19,976 nucleotides of DNA from HGM04593 sp045588485 (GTDB lineage Bacteria > Bacteroidota > Bacteroidia > Bacteroidales > Bacteroidaceae). The translations under genes and the position numbers were made by a program. The notes below the pieces were generated by a model. It ran no database searches. It had not been told where the DNA came from and worked only from the letters and a program-made list of their open reading frames with translations. Positions 14,783-19,976 of this stretch are shown piece after piece. Numbering within the stretch: position 1 is the stretch's first letter; every line of letters starts with the position of its first letter. The stretch spans positions 1 to 19,976 of the forward strand of contig JAZNEI010000038.1 in the NCBI GenBank assembly GCA_045588485.1, given 5' to 3'.

Positions 14783-15703
14783 TCATTCGATGCGACCCTC
14801 ATCGCGCAGCCTCTTTACGATATTGTCGAGCATACCGTTAACAAACGAGCTGCTCTTTGGAGTACTGTAATATTTTGCAATCTCGACATACTCGTTCAGT
14901 GTCACACTTGCAGGTATATCATCAAATGTAAGAAGTTCGGCAAGTGCTGTCTGCATTATCACAATATCCATAAATGCAAAGCGCGATGTATCCCAATTCT
15001 TTGCGCTGCCACCCATAAGAGAGCGATACTCCTCGGCATTGGCAATTGTAGAGCGCAAGAGTTTACGTGCATAATCCATGTCATCGAGGTCCTTGTACTC
15101 GGGAAGGAGTTGCTGTGCCGAACCCTCACTCTCTTCGAAACGCTTTATCGTTTTAAGAACAAATGTATCGACAATTGGTTTGTCATCATTCCAATAGAGA
15201 CTCTGTTCCTCGAGAATAGCGTCAAGTTCCTCATTGTCAAAGACCAGACTTTTGTATATCTTACGCCATATTTCTCGGTCGGCAGCGTATGAATCATCAG
15301 CCGATGCCATATACTCCTTGTAAGCCTCGCTTGCCTCAATAGCATCGAGCAAACGACGCAAAAAATCGGAATGATCGACCCAATTAAGTTTACTTTTCTC
15401 GGCAAACTTTGTCAACTGCTCGTTGGAACGTACCTGAGCAATAAAACGGTTATTTACAAATTTAAGATTAGGGTTAAGGTCGCTCTCTGTAGGACGCAAC
15501 TTTGTGCTGTTGAAGGCAATACGATCGGCAGCGTAGTGTGTTACCGCGGGCATCAACAAAAGCAGATGCAGATAAAGGTCGTAAGCCTTTGACAAGCTGA
15601 AAAATACCTCGTCTTCGGCAGCTTTCAAACTCTTTCCACTGTTTTTGTAGTATGCATATACTATCTGTACTACCTTAAGACGAATAAGAACTCTGTTAAT
15701 CAT
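14783..15703 (-). CDS. nusB: Transcription antitermination factor NusB (long Bacteroidota form)
   Basis: About 306 residues from ATG at 15703 (MINRVLIRLKVVQIVYAY). The frame extends further upstream, but only from a TTG and through the likely leader, and the MINR start matches relatives. The C-terminal 140 residues are the canonical all-helical NusB domain (DTFVLKTIKRF ... LLRSTIANAEEYRSLM ... RFAFMDIVIMQTALAELL ... NEYVEIAKYYSTPKSSSFVNGMLDNI). The N-terminal extension of some 160 residues is the form seen in Bacteroidota. NusB with NusE binds boxA RNA and supports rRNA transcription antitermination. First gene of the nusB-yajC-ybbR-coaE unit. Confidence 0.93.
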   Translation of the reverse strand: MINRVLIRLKVVQIVYAYYKNSGKSLKAAEDEVFFSLSKAYDLYLHLLLLMPAVTHYAADRIAFNSTKLRPTESDLNPNLKFVNNRFIAQVRSNEQLTKFAEKSKLNWVDHSDFLRRLLDAIEASEAYKEYMASADDSYAADREIWRKIYKSLVFDNEELDAILEEQSLYWNDDKPIVDTFVLKTIKRFEESEGSAQQLLPEYKDLDDMDYARKLLRSTIANAEEYRSLMGGSAKNWDTSRFAFMDIVIMQTALAELLTFDDIPASVTLNEYVEIAKYYSTPKSSSFVNGMLDNIVKRLRDEGRIE

Positions 15704-15807
15704 TAGAAACTCTTTTCTTAAAATTTCATTTACGCAACTCTTTTGCCGCAAAGTGAGCCTTTACAGCCTAATATGGGCACAAAACAACACCCACGACAAA
15801 ATCTTTG

Positions 15808-15838
15808 CAAAGTTCGCACTTTATTACGACACAAACAA
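15808..15838 (-). promoter_or_regulatory. Probable promoter of the nusB unit
   Basis: On the minus strand TTGT (15835-15838), 19 bases, then GAACTTTG (15808-15815), which departs from TAnnTTTG at the first base. It lies in the 207-bp gap between the ABC ATPase gene and nusB and gives a leader of about 100 bases. The match is imperfect, but spacing and place are right. Confidence 0.45.
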
Positions 15839-15910
15839 GAAAAATGAACCTCTTTTTACAAAATTAAGTTTAAGAAATCATTAATTATATATAACAGACA
15901 GAGCCTGGCG

Positions 15911-17377
15911 CTATTTTTGCTTTTTCAGAGCAAGTCTATTGCTCAGCGTCGATGGAAAATCCTCTTCGTAATGCGAGACAACAACAACAGTCTTGCCCTT
16001 GCGCTGCGAAAAGGCCTCTATGACAGCCTTGACCCTCGCGCGGTTCTGTGGGTCGAGTCCGTGCATAGGTTCATCGAGGATAAGCAGTTGAGGGTCTTTC
16101 ACAAAAGCTCGTGCAAGAAGCACCAATCGTTGTTCGCCACTCGAGAGACGTATAAAAGAACGGTCGCGCAGATGGGCAATACCAAATATCTCCATCCACA
16201 CCAGACAGCTATGCATCTGAGCTTCGGTCGAACGTCTGTATAGGCCTATACTATCGTGCAGACCCGATGCGACAATCTCTATCACAGGCAGGTTGCGCAG
16301 ATAAGAACGGTGCATCTCGGGACTCACATAGCCGATACGCTTCTTAATATCCCAGATACTCTCACCCGTACCGCGTCGGCGACCGAAGAGAGTAATATCG
16401 CAGGCGTATGATTGAAGATTATCGGCACAAACAAGACTCATAAGAGTCGATTTTCCCGAGCCATTCTCGCCACAAAGCGCCCACACCTCACCACGTTTCA
16501 CCTTCCACGAAAAATCGCGCAGTATTGTACGCTCGCCGTAACGCACCATTATATTATTCATCGAGAGAACCTCATCATAAGAGAACCCATCACCCTCGTA
16601 TGGTAGTTCAAGCACCTTTCTTCGTAAATCATCAACACCCGTGCAATCGGGGAAAGAAACGGTTGAACAGAACTCCTCACGCGAGAATTTTCCATGCAGA
16701 GTGCGCCCCTCGACACCTATTACCGAGTCGACAAAAGAAGGAATCTCATCACAGGAAGCAAGTATAAGTATCATCTGCAAACTCCCCGATGCCGCCAATT
16801 TTGTAAGCGACTCGGCAAGCAATGCACGTGTCGCCGCATCAAGTCCTATATATGGATTATCAAGAACCAGCAGGCGTGGTTTTTGCAACAACGCTTTCAC
16901 AATCTGCAACTTACGCAACTCGCCACTACTCAGTTGCACCACCGGCACATCAATAAACGCATCCAACTGAAAATCTCTAAGCCGGGCCACCGTCTCATTC
17001 TCATCATTAGCAGCAAGCACTTCGCGCACCGACGGGATATCTTCCTGTTCGTGCAAATTCCATCGCAGTTGGTAGCAATAATTAGCTTCGGACGAGCCAT
17101 AGACATCTCGAAATGTTATGCTCTGTACATTTTTATATACAGCATTCGATTCGGACGGATAAAAATCGTACACCACACTACCCTCACGAAGCGGATAACG
17201 TCCCAAGAGCGTATCGACAAGCAGACTTTTCCCTGCACCGTTAGGCCCTACAACAGCTATATTCTCACCTTTTAATATATTTACATTCAACGGATGTGTG
17301 AAACGCACCTCCTGAGCACGTGCTACACCATCCATCATACACAAAACAGAATTATCGCAAGTCATATTCATATACAT
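15911..17377 (-). CDS. ModF/PhrA-like protein with two ABC ATPase domains
   Basis: About 488 residues from ATG at 17377; an in-frame TTG lies at 17383, and residue numbers here count from it. Two ABC domains are joined in one chain with no membrane part. NBD1: Walker A GPNGAGKS at 46-53, signature LSSGE at 151-155, Walker B LLVLDNP. NBD2: Walker A GENGSGKS at 305-312, signature LSSGE at 413-417, Walker B LLILDEP with Glu438, switch His471. The stretch TLFGRRRGTGESIWDIKKRIGYVS closely matches E. coli ModF. ModF's role, linked by gene position to molybdate uptake, is unclear, and no modABC lies here. In NBD1 the catalytic Glu is Asn176 and the switch His is absent, so NBD1 should bind ATP but hydrolyse it poorly. 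Single gene. Confidence 0.85.
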   Translation of the reverse strand: MYMNMTCDNSVLCMMDGVARAQEVRFTHPLNVNILKGENIAVVGPNGAGKSLLVDTLLGRYPLREGSVVYDFYPSESNAVYKNVQSITFRDVYGSSEANYCYQLRWNLHEQEDIPSVREVLAANDENETVARLRDFQLDAFIDVPVVQLSSGELRKLQIVKALLQKPRLLVLDNPYIGLDAATRALLAESLTKLAASGSLQMILILASCDEIPSFVDSVIGVEGRTLHGKFSREEFCSTVSFPDCTGVDDLRRKVLELPYEGDGFSYDEVLSMNNIMVRYGERTILRDFSWKVKRGEVWALCGENGSGKSTLMSLVCADNLQSYACDITLFGRRRGTGESIWDIKKRIGYVSPEMHRSYLRNLPVIEIVASGLHDSIGLYRRSTEAQMHSCLVWMEIFGIAHLRDRSFIRLSSGEQRLVLLARAFVKDPQLLILDEPMHGLDPQNRARVKAVIEAFSQRKGKTVVVVSHYEEDFPSTLSNRLALKKQK

Positions 17378-17387
17378 AAACAAAGTG

Positions 17388-17395
17388 CAAAATTA
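17388..17395 (-). promoter_or_regulatory. Possible -7 element of the ABC ATPase gene
   Basis: TAATTTTG on the minus strand matches TAnnTTTG about 10 bases before the ATG at 17377, which would make the mRNA nearly leaderless. No clear -33 TTTG is found 19 bases upstream, so this is weak. Confidence 0.3.
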
Positions 17396-17467
17396 ATAAA
17401 AATAACCTCCTTACAGCCCTCTTTAGAACTATATGTCAATATTTTATGCAGAAAAACAGAATTATAA

Positions 17468-17498
17468 TTGATTTTTTAATTTTTTTTTCACAAATTTG
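17468..17498 (+). promoter_or_regulatory. Bacteroidota-type promoter of the DUF3276 gene
   Basis: TTGA (17468-17471), exactly 19 T-rich bases, then CAAATTTG (17491-17498), one base off TAnnTTTG. Transcription should begin near 17,505, about 37 bases before the ATG at 17542. This rules out the longer upstream reading of the frame. Confidence 0.6.
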
Positions 17499-17541
17499 CA
17501 CTATTCTGAGAATTACAAACACAAAGGATATTAGGAGAGAC

Positions 17542-17910
17542 ATGGAAGAATACAAAAAGAACAGTCCATACGAGAATGAGAAAGAGATTGTTTTCTCACA
17601 GGCGATAAAGGCAGGAAAAAGAATCTATTACATAGATGTAAAGAAAAACAGAAAAGAGGAAATGTATCTCTCAATTACCGAGAGCAAGAAAGTTATTTCG
17701 GGCGAGGATGCACAAGTATCATTCGAAAAACACAAGATTTTCCTTTATCGCGAAGATTTTGAGAAATTTACAACCAGTCTTAAGAAAGCCATAGAATTTG
17801 TTGTTGCCGAACAGGGCGAATATCAGCCTCGCAACATTGAGATTGAGACACCTGCAACCGAAGAGAAGACATTAGGCGATAGTGAACTTAAAATAGACAT
17901 TGAGTTCTAA
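17542..17910 (+). CDS. DUF3276 / PUR-alpha-like nucleic-acid-binding protein
   Basis: A 122-residue protein with the Bacteroidota DUF3276 (PUR-like) domain. A beta-rich first half (EIVFSQAIKAGKRIYYIDVKKNRKEEMYLSITESKK) is followed by a strand-helix unit (HKIFLYREDFEKFTTSLKKAIEFVV) and an acidic, probably disordered tail. PUR domains bind purine-rich single-stranded DNA or RNA as dimers; the target here is unknown. The frame is open from 17446, but that stretch is the promoter, so the ATG at 17542 was chosen. It has an unusual purine-rich GGAGAGAC just upstream. Divergent from the ABC ATPase gene. Confidence 0.85.
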   Translation: MEEYKKNSPYENEKEIVFSQAIKAGKRIYYIDVKKNRKEEMYLSITESKKVISGEDAQVSFEKHKIFLYREDFEKFTTSLKKAIEFVVAEQGEYQPRNIEIETPATEEKTLGDSELKIDIEF

Positions 17911-17938
17911 CAAGCAGCATAATCAAACATCTGTAAAT

Positions 17939-17973
17939 TGCCGTAGAAACCGTATATTTAAGTCTCTGCGGCA
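17939..17973 (+). terminator. Weak terminator-like hairpin after the DUF3276 gene
   Basis: A 9-bp stem with one G-U pair (TGCCGTAGA / TCTGCGGCA) and a 15-base loop, 28 bases after the stop codon. There is no T-run. It lies before the bL25 promoter and is likely to limit read-through. Confidence 0.4.
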
Positions 17974-17991
17974 TAAATATGTGCAATAAAT

Positions 17992-18022
17992 TTGCTAATT
18001 TACAATAAAAAGCGTACCTTTG
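17992..18022 (+). promoter_or_regulatory. Bacteroidota-type promoter of the bL25-pth-S4 unit
   Basis: TTGC, part of TTTGC (17992-17995), exactly 19 bases, then TACCTTTG (18015-18022), a full match to TAnnTTTG. This is one of the best promoters in the window, as expected for a ribosomal protein. The leader is about 78 bases. Confidence 0.8.
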
Positions 18023-18052
18023 TGCCCGCTTTAAAGACATCGTGTGATGGCG

Positions 18053-18081
18053 AATTAAGCAAGCGAAGAATTAACTTAATT
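18053..18081 (+). promoter_or_regulatory. Hairpin in the bL25 leader
   Basis: A 7-bp perfect inverted repeat (AATTAAG 18053-18059 / CTTAATT 18075-18081) in the 5' leader, 25 bases before the ATG. Ribosomal-protein leaders are often autoregulated by the protein, but the stem is AT-rich and nothing here resembles a known regulatory RNA. Confidence 0.25.
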
Positions 18082-18106
18082 TAGAGTAACACAAATTTTA
18101 CAAACA

Positions 18107-18700
18107 ATGAAATCATTAAGCATCAGCGGTTCTTCAAGAGCCGAGGTTGGCAAGAAGTCAACCACAGCGCTTCGCCACCAGGGTTTGGTACCCTGCTGTA
18201 TCTATGGTGAGGCAAGAGACGAGCAGGGTAACCCCGTTAGCAAGGCATTCACAGTAACAGTAGAGAGTCTCCGTAAGCTCGTTTACACTCCCGACATTCA
18301 CGTTGTAGACCTTACAATCGACGGTGTAACAGTTAAGGCCGTTATGAAAGATATTCAGTTCCACCCCGTAAAGGACACCATCCTTCACGTTGATTTCTAC
18401 GAGGTAACAGAGACAAAGCCCATTGTTATGGCTGTTCCCGTTAAGCTCGAGGGTCTTGCAGAGGGTGTTCGCGCCGGTGGTAAGCTCGTTCAGCTCCAGC
18501 GTACACTTAAGGTAAAGGCAGTTTACAGCCTCATCCCCGAGAAGCTCTTCATCGACGTAACATCACTTGGTCTTGGCAAGTCTATCAAGGTAGGCGACCT
18601 CTCATTCGAGAACCTTGAGCTTGTTACAGTTAAGGAGTCACTTGTATGCGCCGTTAAGACAACACGTGCATCACAGCAGGCCGCTGCACAGGGTAAGTAA
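18107..18700 (+). CDS. rplY: Ribosomal protein bL25 (Ctc/TL5 form)
   Basis: A 197-residue long-form bL25. The N-terminal 5S rRNA-binding domain (about 1-92; GSSRAEVGKKSTTALRHQGLVPCCIYG, then DIQFHPVKDTILHVDFYEV) is joined to the TL5/Ctc beta domain (about 95-185; PVKLEGLAEGVRAGGKLVQLQRTLKVKA and LFIDVTSLGLGKSIKVGDL). It binds 5S rRNA in the large subunit; the long form is also tied to general stress in some bacteria. Codon use is strongly biased, as expected for high expression. First gene of a unit with pth (16 bp downstream) and the S4 protein. Confidence 0.96.
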   Translation: MKSLSISGSSRAEVGKKSTTALRHQGLVPCCIYGEARDEQGNPVSKAFTVTVESLRKLVYTPDIHVVDLTIDGVTVKAVMKDIQFHPVKDTILHVDFYEVTETKPIVMAVPVKLEGLAEGVRAGGKLVQLQRTLKVKAVYSLIPEKLFIDVTSLGLGKSIKVGDLSFENLELVTVKESLVCAVKTTRASQQAAAQGK

Positions 18701-18716
18701 TCATTAGAATTACAGA

Positions 18717-19295
18717 ATGAAATATTTGATTGTCGGATTGGGTAATATCGGCAGTGAATACGAAGGAACCCGCCACAATATAGGTTTTACAGTATTGGAT
18801 GCTTTTGCAAAAGCATCCAATACTGTTTTTGCCGATAGACGTTACGGCTTTGTTGCCGAGACATCGTGTCGCGGGCGCAAGCTCGTGCTGCTTAAACCAT
18901 CTACCTATATGAACCTCAGCGGAAATGCCGTCCGCTATTGGATGCAGCAAGAGAAAATCCCCCTCGAGAATCTCCTTATCATAGTAGATGACCTTGCCCT
19001 TCCTGTAGGCGCATTGCGTCTGAAAGGACAAGGCAGCGACGGAGGGCACAACGGACTTAAGCATATTGCCACGATACTTGGTACAACCAACTACGCACGT
19101 CTGAGATTCGGCATCGGCAACGATTTTAGCAAAGGCCGTCAGGTCGATTTTGTCCTTGGCACATTCGACAGCGAGGAGCAAAAGATTGTCGAAGCACAGG
19201 CCGAGACCGTTGGAGAGATTATAAAAAGTTTCTGCTTTGCAGGTCTTGCACGCACAATGAACCAGTTCAACAAAAAAGGAGTTGGTAAAGAATGA
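18717..19295 (+). CDS. pth: Peptidyl-tRNA hydrolase
   Basis: A 192-residue enzyme that cleaves peptidyl-tRNA released from stalled ribosomes, recycling tRNA. The catalytic base is His20 in TRHNIGF, supported by Asn10 (GLGNIG), Asn70 region (MNLSGNAV), Asp92 (IVDDL) and Asn112 (GGHNGL), all as in E. coli Pth. The length is normal. Codons 25-37 contain a perfect 38-bp palindrome followed by a T-run, yet encode the conserved VLDAFAKASN segment, so the reading frame is not damaged. It follows bL25 by 16 bp and overlaps the S4 gene start by 4 bases (ATGA). Pth and bL25 together, both ribosome-linked, are a frequent pairing. Confidence 0.96.
   Translation: MKYLIVGLGNIGSEYEGTRHNIGFTVLDAFAKASNTVFADRRYGFVAETSCRGRKLVLLKPSTYMNLSGNAVRYWMQQEKIPLENLLIIVDDLALPVGALRLKGQGSDGGHNGLKHIATILGTTNYARLRFGIGNDFSKGRQVDFVLGTFDSEEQKIVEAQAETVGEIIKSFCFAGLARTMNQFNKKGVGKE
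18789..18826. repeat. Perfect 38-bp palindrome inside pth
   Basis: The half ACAGTATTGGATGCTTTTG is followed directly by its exact reverse complement. As RNA it can form a 17-bp stem with a TGCA loop. A T-run (TGTTTTTG) follows, so it resembles an intrinsic terminator 72 bases into the gene. As DNA it is a two-fold symmetric site. Confidence 0.95.
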
Positions 19296-19714
19296 ACGAC
19301 CAGGCAAGAATAGACAAATGGCTGTGGGCTGTGCGCATATACAAGACACGCAGTATAGCTGCCGAAGCCTGTAAGAAGGGGCATATATCCATTGGTGAAC
19401 GCACTGTAAAGCCGGCCCATACTGTACGTGTAGGCGATATTGTAAACGTAAGAAAATCGCCCATCACCTACTCGTTCAAGGTACTTAAGGCAGCCGAGAA
19501 CCGCGTAGGGGCCAAGCTCGTCCCCGAGTTAATGGAGAATGTAACCTCCAAAGAGCAGTACGAGATACTTGAAATGAGCAAGATAAGCGGCTTTGTCGAT
19601 CGTATGCGCGGTACAGGTCGCCCCACAAAAAAAGAGCGTCGCGAGATTGACAGTTTCATCGACAGCGGCTACGACAGCGACTTTTTCGACGAATTCGATT
19701 TTGACGAACTATAA
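19292..19714 (+). CDS. S4-domain RNA-binding protein, Hsp15 (HslR) type
   Basis: A 140-residue protein. Residues 6-66 are an S4 RNA-binding domain (RIDKWLWAVRIYKTRSIAAEACKKGHISIGERTVKPAHTVRVGDIV) that closely follows the Hsp15 pattern. A basic segment (GTGRPTKKERR) and an acidic C-terminus (residues about 121-140, many Asp and Phe) follow. E. coli Hsp15 binds 50S subunits carrying a stuck peptidyl-tRNA and returns them to use. That fits the overlap with pth, whose enzyme releases such peptidyl-tRNAs, and the bL25 gene at the head of the unit. The start ATG overlaps the pth TGA. Confidence 0.9.
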   Translation: MNDQARIDKWLWAVRIYKTRSIAAEACKKGHISIGERTVKPAHTVRVGDIVNVRKSPITYSFKVLKAAENRVGAKLVPELMENVTSKEQYEILEMSKISGFVDRMRGTGRPTKKERREIDSFIDSGYDSDFFDEFDFDEL

Positions 19715-19753
19715 ATGCATTTATTACTGTCCGATAAAAATAGAATAATCCCC

Positions 19754-19789
19754 AAAAGTGCTATTGACGAAGCTGATATTGCCACTTTT
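19754..19789 (+). terminator. Possible terminator of the bL25-pth-S4 unit
   Basis: AAAAGTG (19754-19760) pairs with CACTTTT (19783-19789) around a 22-base loop. A T4 is inside the 3' arm and no further T-run follows. This is a weak candidate, but the only one close to the S4 gene's stop codon. Confidence 0.35.
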
Positions 19790-19817
19790 ACAACAAAGAT
19801 AGATACAAACGAGCGAG

Positions 19818-19886
19818 AAATATGAAGTTCACTTCAATATTTTTCAAAGCGAGTGCAGTCTATTTTCGAGGTTTACCTCAAAAATA
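19818..19886. repeat. Two tandem hairpins in non-coding DNA near the right edge
   Basis: The first (19818-19842) has AAATAT plus GAAGT pairing with ACTTC plus ATATTT, 11 pairs with one bulged A and a 2-base centre. The second (19861-19886) is TATTTT-GAGG / CCTC-AAAATA, 10 pairs with one C-A mismatch and a TTTA loop. The 262 bp from 19715 to the edge hold no convincing gene. The outermost bases (about 19925-19976, with AGAAGCTGTTTAAATTTA) might be the edge of a mobile element or the upstream region of a gene outside the window; I cannot tell. Confidence 0.5.
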
Positions 19887-19976
19887 CTAAAGCAAGCCCA
19901 CTTTTTCATAAAATCATAAGGTTGTTCATTGGTGCGCCGTATGAAAATTAGTAGAAGCTGTTTAAATTTATATCGT

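Noticed and set aside
15704..15751. Upstream TTG start for nusB
   Set aside because: The 16 extra residues precede the conserved MINRVLIR start and would use a rare TTG codon.
17446..17541. Longer start for the DUF3276 gene at ATG 17446
   Set aside because: The extra 32 residues would be encoded by the T-rich promoter spacer and match no relative; the promoter's expected start of transcription is downstream of 17446.
19711..19724. 14-bp palindrome ATAAATGCATTTAT at the S4 gene's stop codon
   Set aside because: Short, AT-rich and without a T-run; such palindromes occur often by chance.
1..19976. CRISPR array, tRNA or rRNA genes, toxin-antitoxin pairs, restriction or phage-defence genes, prophage genes
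   Set aside because: I looked for spaced direct repeats, cloverleaf ends and known protein motifs on both strands and saw none. The gene content is mostly housekeeping.

Overview
The window holds DNA of two different kinds. Positions 1 to about 3,500 look like a low-GC Bacillota (Firmicutes) genome: a strong Shine-Dalgarno (AAGGAGGTG) before the peptidase gene, sigma-A-type promoter spacing, intrinsic terminators with T-tracts, GAA for Glu and CTG for Leu. From about 3,500 to the end it looks like a Bacteroidales genome: promoters of the TTTG/TTGC-N19-TAnnTTTG type, almost no Shine-Dalgarno sequences, frequent GAG codons, and Bacteroidota-specific families (DUF5606, DUF4923, DUF3276, FAS1 lipoprotein, long NusB). 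I cannot fix the family within Bacteroidales. The switch falls inside one open rubrerythrin gene, between about 3,481 and 3,525. All 8 Glu codons before it are GAG and all 13 after it are GAA. An assembly chimera joined at a conserved stretch is the simplest reading; homologous recombination is the alternative.

Layout. 1-170: a weak partial ORF on the minus strand and a terminator. 172-3075 (-): M16C (PreP-like) zinc peptidase. 3193-3738 (-): chimeric rubrerythrin. 3790-4209 (-): PerR, upstream of rubrerythrin on the same strand, a peroxide-defence pair. 4500-6626 (+): FAS1-domain lipoprotein, divergent from perR. 6722-8647 (+): two-domain NAD synthetase. 8799-11387 (+): ClpB. 11467-12618 (-): DUF5606 and DUF4923 genes. 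12822-15703 (-): nusB, yajC, ybbR, coaE. 15911-17377 (-): ModF-like double ABC ATPase. 17542-17910 (+): DUF3276/PUR-like protein. 18107-19714 (+): bL25, pth, Hsp15-like S4 protein. 19715-19976: non-coding, with stacked hairpins.

Most of the Bacteroidales part is housekeeping: NAD synthesis, protein disaggregation, CoA synthesis, translation and ribosome rescue, transcription antitermination. I see no defence island, CRISPR array, prophage, tRNA or rRNA, and no convincing new multi-gene system. Three things stand out: the codon-usage breakpoint in rubrerythrin; a NadE whose glutaminase domain has lost two of its three catalytic residues (Glu to Gln at 46, Cys to Gly at 169) while the synthetase domain is intact; and a perfect 38-bp palindrome inside the pth coding sequence, followed by a T-run.
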